In this document: piece after piece, positions 8,451-16,815 of the stretch | How positions within the stretch are numbered: position 1 is the first letter of the stretch | How the letters are laid out: each line of letters opens with the position of its first letter | Assembly (NCBI GenBank): GCA_031292215.1 | Contig: JARLHO010000112.1 | Coordinates: 1 to 64,000 of the forward strand | Direction: 5' to 3' | Source: Syntrophobacteraceae bacterium | GTDB lineage: Bacteria > Desulfobacterota > Syntrophobacteria > Syntrophobacterales > Syntrophobacteraceae | DNA: 64,000 nucleotides | Notes under the pieces: model-generated | What the model saw: only the letters and a program-made list of their open reading frames with translations | The model's database searches: none | Told to the model about the DNA's origin: nothing | Made by a program: the position numbers and the translations under genes

Positions 8451-8731
8451 TCCATTTCCTCTACGAGTGTAACGCTTCGCACCTGTGGCCCGCACATAAG
8501 GGGTAGAACACGCCGAAGGCCGCAAAGTCAGGCAGGGGGGGCTAGCAGATGCAGCCGGACGACCGCTTGCGCGGGTTATCCTTTGTTTTCCATAACGGGA
8601 ATTATAATACCTGACATTGGCCCGAAATCATAGCCAATCGGAAACGAAAAGGGCGGGGGGGGGGCAAAAACACAAAAGAAGCCATGCCCCGGGTTTGCCA
8701 CCCGAGGCTGTCCGATCGCAGATGTCGAATA

Positions 8732-9052
8732 CTAACGATAGCTCCAGTGTCCTGGCGCCCATCTCCCGTAAGGGGTGTAGTGGCCCGGGACCCAAAACCG
8801 GGGATAGTATTCCCGGGCGGGACGATAGTAATAGACCGGGGCCGGTGGCGGAGGGCCATAGGCCGGAGCGCAGTACGGGCAAAAAGGCGCGCCGGCGATT
8901 GCGGCCGCAGTGCCGACCGCGGCGCCCACGACCGCGAAGGGAAGCAGTAAGGGATTGCAGCCGTAACACTGCGCCTGCGCGGGCGCAGCGGGGGCGATAA
9001 TCAAAAAAGCGAGCGCCATGGCGGCCAATACCATCATCTTTTTCGTATTCAT
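8732..9052 (-). CDS. Small secreted Pro/Tyr-rich protein
   Basis: The 106-residue product has a clear signal peptide (MNTKKMMVLAAMALAFLII, then APAAPAQAQ). A hydrophobic Ala/Gly segment follows (PLLLPFAVVGAAVGTAAAIA). The tail is rich in Pro, Tyr and Trp, with WVPGHYTPYGRWAPGHW resembling YXWGXW-type repeats. Cys residues in CYGC and CPYC could form disulfides in the periplasm. Function is unknown. The start is set by a perfect AAGGAGG six bases before the ATG at 9052; longer frames upstream lack such a site. No operon partners. Confidence 0.65.
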   Translation of the reverse strand: MNTKKMMVLAAMALAFLIIAPAAPAQAQCYGCNPLLLPFAVVGAAVGTAAAIAGAPFCPYCAPAYGPPPPAPVYYYRPAREYYPRFWVPGHYTPYGRWAPGHWSYR

Positions 9053-9398
9053 TCTTTCCTCCTTGGTGTTTCGTAGACAGTTTCGAATGCAAACCTCCAC
9101 GGACAAAGGTTGAATTCACCTTGCTAAGACGAACATGGATTGGGATTAGTCTACTCCCGGCCCTTAAAAAATTTAACACCTTTACCGTATTGTTTTACTG
9201 TTTAGTCGAAGCGATAAATAAAGATCGACAGAAGGTGCGCTCCCGTGAATTCGCCCCAAAAAGGGTTGTAAGGGTGACAGGTATTCCGGTATCCTTAAAT
9301 CCCGCCAAAGTTCCTCCGGGAAAGTGGGCGGACGGTCGGCGATTGTGGGGTTTTACCCGATAGCGCAGAGCTGGATTTTTTTGCAGACGATGAGGCGT

Positions 9399-9590
9399 AT
9401 GGTCAAAATATTTTTTAGAGAATCGGAATTTGAATCCCCCGGAAAAATCACGATACGGGAATTGATAAAGGGGTTGGGGCTAAATCCCCAGAGTGTTCTG
9501 GCCGTAAAAGAGGGCAAGCTGGTAAGTAACGAGACCCGGCTAGGGACCGAGGGCGAGATAAAGCTGGTCTCCGTTATCTCCGGCGGATGA
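9399..9590 (+). CDS. MoaD/ThiS family sulfur-carrier protein (TtuB-like)
   Basis: This 63-residue protein has the ubiquitin-like sulfur-carrier pattern. It has an opening strand (VKIFFRESEF), IRELIKGLGLNPQSVLAVKEGKLV, and the diagnostic C-terminal VISGG, whose Gly-Gly tail is adenylated and thiocarboxylated. Placement directly before a TtuA-like tRNA thiolase and a cysteine desulfurase indicates it delivers sulfur for tRNA 2-thiolation (TtuB role) rather than for thiamine or molybdopterin. The likely ATG is 9399, with GAGG just upstream; an ATG at 9390 is possible. It is the first gene of a four-gene operon. Confidence 0.8.
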   Translation: MVKIFFRESEFESPGKITIRELIKGLGLNPQSVLAVKEGKLVSNETRLGTEGEIKLVSVISGG

Positions 9591-9690
9591 GCGCGCATTC
9601 CTTTTGGGATTTTTTTCACGATCAGTGGCGCCCTTCCCGGTGATTGTGACCGGGGTCCGGAGGGCGCGGCAAACAGCAATGGAGTAATTT

Positions 9691-10701
9691 GTGGGAGTGC
9701 ATCGTTGCCGCAAATGCGCGGCCGATTCGGTCATCAATATGCCACAGCACAAGCTTGCGCTGTGCGGGGAACACTTTTTGGCCTGGGTCGAAAAATCGAC
9801 TTTCGACTTTATCCACAAGCACCGGATGTTTGAGCCCGAAGACCGGGTGCTGGTGGCGGTATCGGGCGGAAAAGACAGCCTGTCTCTTTGGGCCATTCTT
9901 TTGAAATTGGGGTTCCATGCCGACGGTTTGTATATAGATCTCGGGATAGACGACGGGTGCGGGTATTCGAAAAGATCGGTAGACTATGCGCGCAAATTTG
10001 CGCAAAGCGTCTCGCCGGCCGCCGAGCTCCACGTGGTGGATGTCGGCGCCCTGTACGGCAAGACCGTGGCTGAACTGGCCGCCAGGAGGGCGGGGGGAAG
10101 AAAAAAGCTCTGCTCGGTTTGCGGGCTGGTAAAACGCCACGAGATGAACCGGGCGGCGCGAGAACTGGGCTACCCTGTCCTCGCAACGGGGCATAACCTA
10201 GACGATGAAGCAGCGGTGCTTTTTGGAAACACTCTGCGCTGGGAGGTCGAATACCTCGTCAGGCAGGCGCCGGTTTTGCCCTCGGGCGAACATGGCCTGA
10301 TGAAAAGGGTTAAGCCCCTTGCCCGGTTTTATGAGCGTGAAACCGCAGCGTATGCGATCGTATCCAACATTGATTATATTGAGGAAGAATGCCCGTTTTC
10401 CAAAGGAGCTACAAGCATTCGGCTAAAAGAGTCGCTAAATTCCATGGAGATTGGTTCTCCGGGGACCAAGCTAAACTTTTATTTCAGCTTTTTGCGGGCA
10501 AGGAAAAGCGGTATTTTCCCCGGGTGCGAGCGGCCGGCTCTTAAGGCTTGCGAAAAATGCGGTCAGGCGACAGCAATTCCGGGGCTTTGCGCATTCTGCC
10601 GGCTGACCGACCCCGAGATTGCGAGCGGCCGGGAAAACGATGGCCAGGAAGGGTTGCCGGGATTGGAGAACGCCAGTGAAACCGATATATCTCGACTATA
10701 A
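9691..10701 (+). CDS. TtuA/Ncs6-type tRNA 2-thiolation PP-loop ATPase
   Basis: The 336-residue protein has the TtuA/Ncs6/CTU1 layout. An N-terminal zinc-binding region comes first (C6, C9, then LCGEHF near 25-28). The PP-loop follows (SGGKDS at 58-63), then the CSVCG pair (C141, C144) and ECPF (C234). In TtuA three cysteines at these relative places hold the [4Fe-4S] cluster. A C-terminal zinc module ends it (CEKCG then CAFC). TtuA adenylates a uridine (position 54 in Thermus; position 34 for Ncs6) and receives sulfur from a thiocarboxylated carrier, which is the preceding gene. A GTG at 9691 has GGAG six bases upstream. The frame overlaps the desulfurase start by 26 bases, indicating coupling. 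Confidence 0.85.
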   Translation: MGVHRCRKCAADSVINMPQHKLALCGEHFLAWVEKSTFDFIHKHRMFEPEDRVLVAVSGGKDSLSLWAILLKLGFHADGLYIDLGIDDGCGYSKRSVDYARKFAQSVSPAAELHVVDVGALYGKTVAELAARRAGGRKKLCSVCGLVKRHEMNRAARELGYPVLATGHNLDDEAAVLFGNTLRWEVEYLVRQAPVLPSGEHGLMKRVKPLARFYERETAAYAIVSNIDYIEEECPFSKGATSIRLKESLNSMEIGSPGTKLNFYFSFLRARKSGIFPGCERPALKACEKCGQATAIPGLCAFCRLTDPEIASGRENDGQEGLPGLENASETDISRL

Positions 10702-11818
10702 CGCCACCACCCCTTCGGAGCCCGAAGTGGTCGAAGAGCTCCTGCCGTATCTTTGCGGGGAATTTGGCAATCCTTCGAGCGGACATGCTTACGGGAAAAA
10801 GGCCAGGGAGGCTGTCGAACTCGCGCGGATACGGATGGCCGCACTCCTTGGATGCGATCCCTCGGAGGTGCTTTTTACCGGCGGGGGCACCGAGTCCAAC
10901 AACCAGGCGCTGATCGGCGCGGCTTTGGCCAACAAAGAGCGTGGAAACCACATTATTTCCACTACGATCGAGCACCCGGCCGTTTTAAAGCCCCTGGAGC
11001 GGCTAGTCGAGCAGGGCTTTTCGGTGACGCTGCTCCCGGTTGACGGGACCGGCCGCCTCGACCCCGAAGAGGTCCGCCGCGCCATAACCCCAGGCACCAT
11101 CCTCGTAAGCGTCATGCACGCCAATAACGAAGTGGGAACGATCCAGCCGCTTCGCGAAATCGGCGGGATCTGCTCGGAAAAGGGAATTATCTTTCATACG
11201 GACGCCGCGCAGTCGGTGGGAAAGATCCCAACGCTTGTCGGTTTGCTTCAGGTGGACCTTTTGAGCGTTGCGGGCCATAAGTTTTACGCGCCCAAGGGTG
11301 TGGGGGCTCTATATGTTCGGCGGGGCGTAAAAGTTAATCCCTGTCTTTTTGGCGCAGGGCAAGAGGAGGGGAGGCGTCCCGGAACGGAAAACGTCCCTTA
11401 TATCGTGGCCCTGGGAAAGGCCGCCGAATTGGCCTCGCTTTGTCTTGCCTCCGAGGGGGCGCGCATTCTTTCCTTGAGGGAACATTTCTTTGAGAGGCTA
11501 AAGGCCCTGATAGAGGGTGTGAGGCTTAACGGACATCCTGTCGAGCGGCTCCCCAACACCCTTAACGTAAGTTTTCGGGGAGTTGGCGGGGCCCAGTTGC
11601 TTGAGCGCACCCCTGAGATCGCCGCTTCCACCGGTTCGGCCTGCCATGAGGGCAGCGGGGAGCTCTCCGGCGTGCTAAAGGCCATGGGGATGTCTCGAGA
11701 ACAGGGCTTTGGGGCAGTGCGTCTTAGCATCGGCAGGCCCACTACGGCGGCGGAAATAGAGCGCGCAGCCGAGGTGCTGGCCGAAAGGGTAGGGGAGCTT
11801 CGCGCCGGCAACCGTTGA
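10676..11818 (+). CDS. Cysteine desulfurase (IscS/NifS family)
   Basis: This class V aminotransferase of 380 residues begins IYLDYNATTP. It has the PLP lysine in SVAGHKFYAPKG, the HTDAAQSVGK motif, RRPGTEN, and the persulfide-forming cysteine in STGSACHEG. It converts cysteine to alanine and passes the sulfur as a persulfide. I set the start at GTG 10676, seven bases after GGAG and inside the end of the thiolase gene; an upstream ATG at 10619 would extend into unrelated residues. Located between the thiolase and cysteine synthase, it probably feeds the ThiS-like carrier for tRNA modification. It may be of the NifS/IscS class II type because the active-site loop is long. Confidence 0.9.
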   Translation: MKPIYLDYNATTPSEPEVVEELLPYLCGEFGNPSSGHAYGKKAREAVELARIRMAALLGCDPSEVLFTGGGTESNNQALIGAALANKERGNHIISTTIEHPAVLKPLERLVEQGFSVTLLPVDGTGRLDPEEVRRAITPGTILVSVMHANNEVGTIQPLREIGGICSEKGIIFHTDAAQSVGKIPTLVGLLQVDLLSVAGHKFYAPKGVGALYVRRGVKVNPCLFGAGQEEGRRPGTENVPYIVALGKAAELASLCLASEGARILSLREHFFERLKALIEGVRLNGHPVERLPNTLNVSFRGVGGAQLLERTPEIAASTGSACHEGSGELSGVLKAMGMSREQGFGAVRLSIGRPTTAAEIERAAEVLAERVGELRAGNR

Positions 11819-11854
11819 GGCCGGCCGGTTATGACCACAGGAGGAGGAACGGGT

Positions 11855-12823
11855 ATGGGAAATATTTTCGACGACAATAGTCTAAGCATAGGCCGAACAC
11901 CGCTTGTTCGCATCAATCGAATCACTGCGGGCATGCCGGGGATCGTTTTGGCCAAGGTAGAAGGAAGAAACCCCTCCTATTCGGTAAAGTGCCGCATAGG
12001 GGCTGCGATGATCTGGGCGGCTGAGGCCGAGGGGCGTCTTGTAAAGGGCAAAACGGATGTGACCGTAATCGAGCCTACGAGCGGCAACACGGGGATCGCC
12101 CTGGGATATGTGTGCGCGGCGAGAGGGTATCCGCTGGTGCTTACGATGCCCGATACCATGTCCATCGAGCGCAGGCGCATGCTAAAGGCCTTCGGGGCGG
12201 AATTGATCCTTACCGAGGGGGCAAAGGGTATGCCCGGGGCCATACAGAGAGCCGAAGAGATAGTCGCATCGGATCCTAAGAAGTATTTCATGCCCCAGCA
12301 GTTCACCAACCCCGCCAATCCCGATATACATTTCAAAACGACCGGCCCCGAGATTTGGGAGGACACAGCCGGGGGCGTCGATATCCTTATATCCGGGGTT
12401 GGGACCGGGGGGACCATTACCGGGGTGACCCGCTACATCAAGGGGGTTAAGGGGAAAGCCATACGAACGGTAGCGGTCGAGCCGGTTAATTCGGCTGTCC
12501 TTTGCGCCATTCGAAACGGGGAGACGCCCAAGCCCGGCCCTCACAAGATCCAGGGGATCGGCGCCGGGTTTAAGCCCGGAGTTTTGGACCTTGATTTGGT
12601 CGATGAGATAGTGACTGTTTCAAACGAGGAATCGGTTGAAATGGCGAGGCGTTTGCACCGGGAAGAAGGGATCACGTGCGGGATTTCGAGCGGCGCGGCG
12701 ATGGCTGCGGCTGTTCGGGTGGCGGCCCTTCCCGGGAGCAGGGACAAGTTGATCGTTGTCATTCTCCCCGATGCGGGAGAACGCTACCTGTCGAGCGTTT
12801 TATTCGAAGGTATCGACCCCTGA
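11855..12823 (+). CDS. cysK: Cysteine synthase (O-acetylserine sulfhydrylase)
   Basis: The 322-residue protein is a fold-type II PLP enzyme of the CysK/CysM family. It has [11 protein letters not shown] at the N-terminus and a substrate loop with [14 protein letters not shown]. The PLP phosphate-binding glycine run is [10 protein letters not shown], and a late [11 protein letters not shown] motif follows. The PLP lysine is in the segment SYSVKCRIG. It makes cysteine from O-acetylserine and sulfide. The start at 11855 follows GGAGGAGG by about six bases; an earlier ATG at 11831 has only a weak site. Its place right after a cysteine desulfurase links cysteine supply to sulfur transfer. Confidence 0.9.
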   Translation: MGNIFDDNSLSIGRTPLVRINRITAGMPGIVLAKVEGRNPSYSVKCRIGAAMIWAAEAEGRLVKGKTDVTVIEPTSGNTGIALGYVCAARGYPLVLTMPDTMSIERRRMLKAFGAELILTEGAKGMPGAIQRAEEIVASDPKKYFMPQQFTNPANPDIHFKTTGPEIWEDTAGGVDILISGVGTGGTITGVTRYIKGVKGKAIRTVAVEPVNSAVLCAIRNGETPKPGPHKIQGIGAGFKPGVLDLDLVDEIVTVSNEESVEMARRLHREEGITCGISSGAAMAAAVRVAALPGSRDKLIVVILPDAGERYLSSVLFEGIDP

Positions 12824-12833
12824 GAGGGACCTT

Positions 12834-13046
12834 ACAATTACCCACACGTGCGCTCACCTATCTCTTTTTGCAAAGTTGCAAATAAGGGGGGCGAGCGAGC
12901 CCAGCCGGTCCATGCGCGTCATTGCAAGCGGCTGGAGAGTAAATCCCCCCAACCCCCCTTTGCAAAAAAGGGGGGCGATATCGGGCCAAGCCCCTTTATT
13001 GGGAGTCTCCGCTAAGGGGTAAGTGGGCCCATGTGTGGGTAATTGT
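12834..13046. mobile_element. MITE-like element with terminal inverted repeats
   Basis: This 213-base non-coding unit begins with ACAATTACCCACAC and ends with its exact reverse complement. The match extends imperfectly to about 26 bases at each end. Inside is the C/G-rich core AATCCCCCCAACCCCCC, then TTTGCAAAAAAGGGGGGCG, which recurs at least four more times in this window. No coding capacity is present. It looks like a non-autonomous miniature inverted-repeat element; a matching transposase was not found here. Confidence 0.65.
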
Positions 13047-13068
13047 CAGGAGAGGGACGGGGAGAGTT

Positions 13069-13656
13069 TTATGTCGCCTCTCCTGTTTCTTCTTCCAGCC
13101 ACAAATAGTCGAGGTCGATCTCTACCTGCTCGAAAGGAGCGGCCCGGATTTTACCTTTTTTCGTGAAGGCAGTACGGTTGACCCACCGGTTGGAAGAATC
13201 GAGTTCGAACACTTCGACCGTTTTGAGGTTCGGATCGATCAGCCATGCGTGGAGTACCCCCTGTAGAGCGTAAATGGCCATTTTTTCAATGCGGTCGTAG
13301 CGCGCCGTGCCAGGGGAAAGGAGCTCGCGCACCCAATCCGGAGAAATGGAAATCCAGTTCGATTGTGTCGTTCGCGGAAATCGCTCCTTTTTCCAGCCGG
13401 CAAGGTCGGGAACCAGGAGGTGCTCCCCCAACATGATCTCAGGTTCGTAGAGGAGGATCCATCCGCCGGGTCCTCCGCCCTCTCCTAACCGGTAAGGTGG
13501 AATTAACTTGCCGCTAAGGACCGCAGCCACATGGGAATGTCGTGACGATGGCCGGGGAGTGGCTATAAGCTTCCCGTTTACGATCTCGCCGATCATGTTG
13601 TCCGGGATGGTGAAAAGGTCTTCATAATCGGCTTTTTTTGATGCCGTATGCGACAC
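13069..13656 (-). CDS. Uma2 family endonuclease-like protein (DUF820)
   Basis: The 195-residue product has the Uma2 pattern of the PD-(D/E)XK nuclease-like superfamily. It shows YEDLFTIPDNMIGEIVNGKLI, PRPSSRHSHVAAVLSGKL, EPEIMLGEHLLVPDLAGW, and WVRELLSPGTARYDRIEKMAIYA. Uma2 proteins are widespread, often in multiple copies near mobile DNA; their role is not established. I set the start at GTG 13656, where AGGAG is seven bases upstream; the longer ATG frame lacks a site. It is flanked by MITE-like repeats and is about 55% alike to the intact Uma2 gene at 56749-57327. Confidence 0.75.
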   Translation of the reverse strand: MSHTASKKADYEDLFTIPDNMIGEIVNGKLIATPRPSSRHSHVAAVLSGKLIPPYRLGEGGGPGGWILLYEPEIMLGEHLLVPDLAGWKKERFPRTTQSNWISISPDWVRELLSPGTARYDRIEKMAIYALQGVLHAWLIDPNLKTVEVFELDSSNRWVNRTAFTKKGKIRAAPFEQVEIDLDYLWLEEETGEAT

Positions 13657-13805
13657 GATAAGGCTCCTCGCTCCAGAGGTTCGGCCTGAGCGGGCAAATA
13701 ACAATTTAGTCCTAAAACCTCACTGAGGCAATGGGTCCTTTCTCGCGACTTCCAGGGTGACAGGCGCTGGTCCGGAAACTTCTTGTCGGGCACGATAAAA
13801 CTCTT

Positions 13806-14120
13806 ACAATTACCTACACATACGTACCTACACATGCGCCCGCTTTTTATCCGTGCTGTACGAACAGACTCGAAACCTCCCGCAACCCCGCTTTGCAAAC
13901 TTACAATTACCCACACATACGTCCGCCTATCTCCTTTTGCAAAGTTGCAAATAAGGGGGGCGAGCGAGCCCAGCCGGTCGGTGGGCGTCATTGCAAGCGG
14001 CTGGAGAGTAAATCCCCCCAACCCCCCTTTGCAAAAAAGGGGGGCGATCGAGCCAAGCCCCTTCATGCGGGTCAGTGCTAAGGGGGGGATCGAGGCAAGC
14101 CTCTTCGTGCGCGTCATTGC
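13806..14120. repeat. Partial and nested copies of the MITE-like repeat
   Basis: Two left ends (ACAATTACCTACACATAC at 13806 and ACAATTACCCACACATAC at 13902) are followed by the C/G-rich core at 14004-14048 and short degenerate tandem repeats. No right end is recognisable. Between the left ends, 20 bases at 13851-13870 are identical, in inverted orientation, to 38778-38797. The tract probably reflects repeated insertion and slippage between a Uma2 gene and cheB. Confidence 0.6.
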
Positions 14121-14223
14121 TAAAGGGGGGGGGAGCCGAGCCCCTTCTTGCGAGCCCGGTAGAGTGGGTACACGCATCACCGTGCCCAACGCCCCCTCAC
14201 GATCAGGGTTTTCGAATGGATCG

Positions 14224-15297
14224 CTAGTTTATCCGCCGGCAGATTCTTAATACCTCCCCGGCGATTTGTTCAAGGGAGACGATGCGGTCCACGGCCCCTT
14301 TTTTAATCGCCTCACAGGGCATGCCGAACACTACGCAGGACTTTTCATCCTGAGCGATGGTAAAGGCGCCCGACTCTTTCATTTCCGCCATGCCTTTGGC
14401 GCCATCGTCGCCCATGCCCGTCATGATGACGCCCACGCTGTTTTTCCCGGCATAAAGGGCGGCCGAGCGAAAAAGAACGTCCACCGAAGGGCGATGACGG
14501 CAGACGGGCGGTCCCTCCCTGATTTCGACCAGGTAGCGCGCGCCGCTGCGCTTAAGCAGCATGTGATGGTTACCCGGGGCTATCAGCGCTCGCCCCCTCA
14601 TCAGGATATCGTTATTTTCCGCCTCTTTTACGGAAATCCGGCACATTGCGTCCAGCCGTTTTGCAAAAGCCCCCGTGAAATGCTCCGGCATGTGCTGGAC
14701 GATCGCTATCGCCGGACAATCGGAAGGAAGCGATTCCAAAAAAACGGCTAACGCTTCGGTCCCTCCGGTGGATGCGCCCACCACGACCACCTTTTCGGTC
14801 GTATCCATCACGGCTGCCGTTTTGGGCCTGGCGATAACGACGTCGGCGCACAGTTTGGGAGCGACTTTGCGCACTTCGCCACCTCCCCCGGGCGCAGCCC
14901 TCGATGCGGCCTTTACGGCATCGCAGATCCGCGTCCTGGATTTTTCCAGGAATTGTTTGACGCCCACCCCCGGCATTTCGACTATTTCGACCGCGCCGTG
15001 TTCGAGGGCCTTTAGCGCCGCGTTGGAGCCGCGTCCGGTAAGACTCGAACAAATTACAATGGAGATGGGATGCTGGGCCATGAGCTTTTTAAGAAACTCG
15101 ATGGCGTCCGTGCATTCCCTTTCGACATCCAAGGTAATTACGTCCGGGATTTCGCCCTTTAGCCTTTGGACTGCAGTAATCGGGTCCGAGGCCGTAGCCA
15201 AGACCTCGATCCGCTCGTCCGAGGACAAAATGTCCTTAAGGGTCTGGCGGACCACGGCGGAACCATCGACGATCAGCACCTTGATCTTTTTGTTCAA
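14224..15297 (-). CDS. cheB: CheB-type protein-glutamate methylesterase with divergent receiver
   Basis: The 357-residue protein has a receiver domain (1-125), a linker, and a CheB esterase domain. Esterase catalytic residues are all present: Ser176 in GASTGG, His202 in VQHMPEHFT, and Asp297 in MTGMGDDGA. It removes methyl groups from receptor glutamates. The receiver is unusual: the acidic pair is D11-G12 instead of D-D, and the sequence after phospho-acceptor D57 ([14 protein letters not shown]) lacks the usual EMPRMDG. Metal binding and phospho-activation may therefore be weak. It is the last gene of the chemosensory operon, just after cheR. Confidence 0.9.
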   Translation of the reverse strand: MNKKIKVLIVDGSAVVRQTLKDILSSDERIEVLATASDPITAVQRLKGEIPDVITLDVERECTDAIEFLKKLMAQHPISIVICSSLTGRGSNAALKALEHGAVEIVEMPGVGVKQFLEKSRTRICDAVKAASRAAPGGGGEVRKVAPKLCADVVIARPKTAAVMDTTEKVVVVGASTGGTEALAVFLESLPSDCPAIAIVQHMPEHFTGAFAKRLDAMCRISVKEAENNDILMRGRALIAPGNHHMLLKRSGARYLVEIREGPPVCRHRPSVDVLFRSAALYAGKNSVGVIMTGMGDDGAKGMAEMKESGAFTIAQDEKSCVVFGMPCEAIKKGAVDRIVSLEQIAGEVLRICRRIN

Positions 15298-15313
15298 CCG
15301 GGAACCTTAATAG

Positions 15314-16261
15314 TCACAGTTTCCTGTAGACGGTCGTAGCCGTTTGTTCCAGGGGCAGCTCCATTCCATGGAGACTCTCGGAATGGCCCACAAAAAGATA
15401 GCCCCCCCGAACCATATGTTGTGTGAATCGATTGACGATCTTTTCCTGCGTGGGCCTGTCGAAATATATGAGCGCGTTTCGGCAGAAAACGACATCCATG
15501 CGATCGTTTAGTCCATAGTCTTTTTCGAGAAAATTAAGCCTTCGGAACTCAACGCAATTTCGGAGTTCGGGCGTAACCCGCACGAGCCCTCTTTCCTTTT
15601 GCCTGCTCTTTAGGAGGTACTTTTTTCGAAATGTCATAGGAATTGGAATCGCGCGGTCATGTTCGTATATGCCCAGCCTGGCCTTTTCCAACACCTCAGT
15701 CGAGATATCGGTTGCAAGGATCGAGAAGTCAAACCCGGGACAAGCCTGCCCGAACTCGCGAAGAACCATTGCGATCGTGTAGGGTTCCTCCCCGGTCGAG
15801 CATGCCGCGCTCCAGAGATTGAGTTTTTTTCGAACCCCCGGCTTGCGTGAACGCAGGAGTTCGGGGAGGACCGTTCCGGAGAGGTAATCGAAGTGATCGG
15901 GCTCCCGGAAAAAATCGGTCTTGTTGGTGGTCACCACGTCGATCATGTGAATATACTCGGACTCCATTCCGTCCGAGCTGAACACAAATTCACAGTACTT
16001 GCCAAACGACTCGATGCCCAGGGCTCGCAACCGCTTGCGAAGCCGCCCCTCCATCATGGTTTTCTTCGCTTGAGGCAGTCGGATGCCGCAGGAATCGTGA
16101 ATGAATTTGCTCAGCCGGTCGAAGTCCTTACTCGACATCTGCGCCGAAAATATTCCCTCTGCGCGGTTGCGGTTAGTCTCGGCCGGGGAGGAAGACGACC
16201 CCTGGCGAGAAGATGGTTCCCTCTGCCAGGGGAGTTCTGCTTTTGAGGTATCATCCCGCAT
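15314..16261 (-). CDS. cheR: CheR-type chemoreceptor methyltransferase
   Basis: The 315-residue enzyme contains the full CheR fold. About 40 variable residues come first, then an N-terminal helical domain (DFDRLSKFIHDSCGIRLPQAKK). The SAM-binding domain has SAACSTGEEPYTIAM, ATDISTEVLEKAR and VVFCRNALIYFD. It methylates glutamates of the receptor signalling domains using S-adenosylmethionine. Position immediately before cheB, with a 16-base gap, matches the usual adaptation pair. The ATG at 16261 follows AGGTG. A second, shorter CheR-like gene is present earlier in the operon (26427-27047). Confidence 0.93.
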   Translation of the reverse strand: MRDDTSKAELPWQREPSSRQGSSSSPAETNRNRAEGIFSAQMSSKDFDRLSKFIHDSCGIRLPQAKKTMMEGRLRKRLRALGIESFGKYCEFVFSSDGMESEYIHMIDVVTTNKTDFFREPDHFDYLSGTVLPELLRSRKPGVRKKLNLWSAACSTGEEPYTIAMVLREFGQACPGFDFSILATDISTEVLEKARLGIYEHDRAIPIPMTFRKKYLLKSRQKERGLVRVTPELRNCVEFRRLNFLEKDYGLNDRMDVVFCRNALIYFDRPTQEKIVNRFTQHMVRGGYLFVGHSESLHGMELPLEQTATTVYRKL

Positions 16262-16306
16262 AGCGCACCTGTGAGTCCGGTTTTGGAAAAAGCCAATATT
16301 TTTCGA

Positions 16307-16804
16307 TTACGCGGCCGCTTGCTCGCATGTCTCGCCAATCGCTGCGACTTCATCGGCTGAGAATACCTTATCGATATCCAGGATGATTATAAAGCCGTTG
16401 TCGCGTTTTCCCATGCCCTTAATGAACTTTATGTCCAGGCGAGTCCCGATGCGTGGAGCAGGTTCAATCTGGTCAGGATCAAGATCCATGACCTCCTGGA
16501 CAGCATCGGTCAAGGCGCCAAGGATAGTGTTTTCCCCGTCGATTTCGATCTCCACGATGATAATGCAGGTATTGACCGTCCTTTGGGTCCTGGACATGCC
16601 GAATTTAAGCCGCATGTCCACCACGGGCACGACACTTCCCCGCAGGTTTATCACCCCGAGCATGAAATCGGGGGTCCGGGGCACCTTGGCTACCGTTGTA
16701 AAATCGAGCACTTCGCGCACCTTGGAGATATCGAGCGCAAAGATTTCTTCTTCGAGCTTAAAGGTCAAATATTGGGTCGTTTCGGTTATTGCGGTGACAC
16801 TCAT
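16307..16804 (-). CDS. cheW: CheW-type coupling protein
   Basis: The 165-residue protein is a single CheW domain (QYLTFKLEEEIFALDISKVREVLD, VPRTPDFMLGVINLRGSVVPVVDMRLKFG, and an acidic C-terminus). It tethers CheA to receptors. AGGAGG lies seven bases before the ATG and overlaps the end region of the upstream receptor gene. It is about 80% identical to the second CheW at 18872-19381, so it is a product of local duplication. Confidence 0.92.
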   Translation of the reverse strand: MSVTAITETTQYLTFKLEEEIFALDISKVREVLDFTTVAKVPRTPDFMLGVINLRGSVVPVVDMRLKFGMSRTQRTVNTCIIIVEIEIDGENTILGALTDAVQEVMDLDPDQIEPAPRIGTRLDIKFIKGMGKRDNGFIIILDIDKVFSADEVAAIGETCEQAAA

Positions 16805-16815
16805 GGGATATCCTC

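Noticed and set aside
9691-10701. TtcA (tRNA 2-thiocytidine) as the identity of the PP-loop gene
   Set aside because: TtcA lacks the N- and C-terminal zinc modules; the Cys pattern and ThiS-like partner favour TtuA/Ncs6.
12834-14120. Repeats considered as a CRISPR array
   Set aside because: Units are not evenly spaced, have no unique spacers of uniform length, and have inverted ends; no cas genes are nearby.
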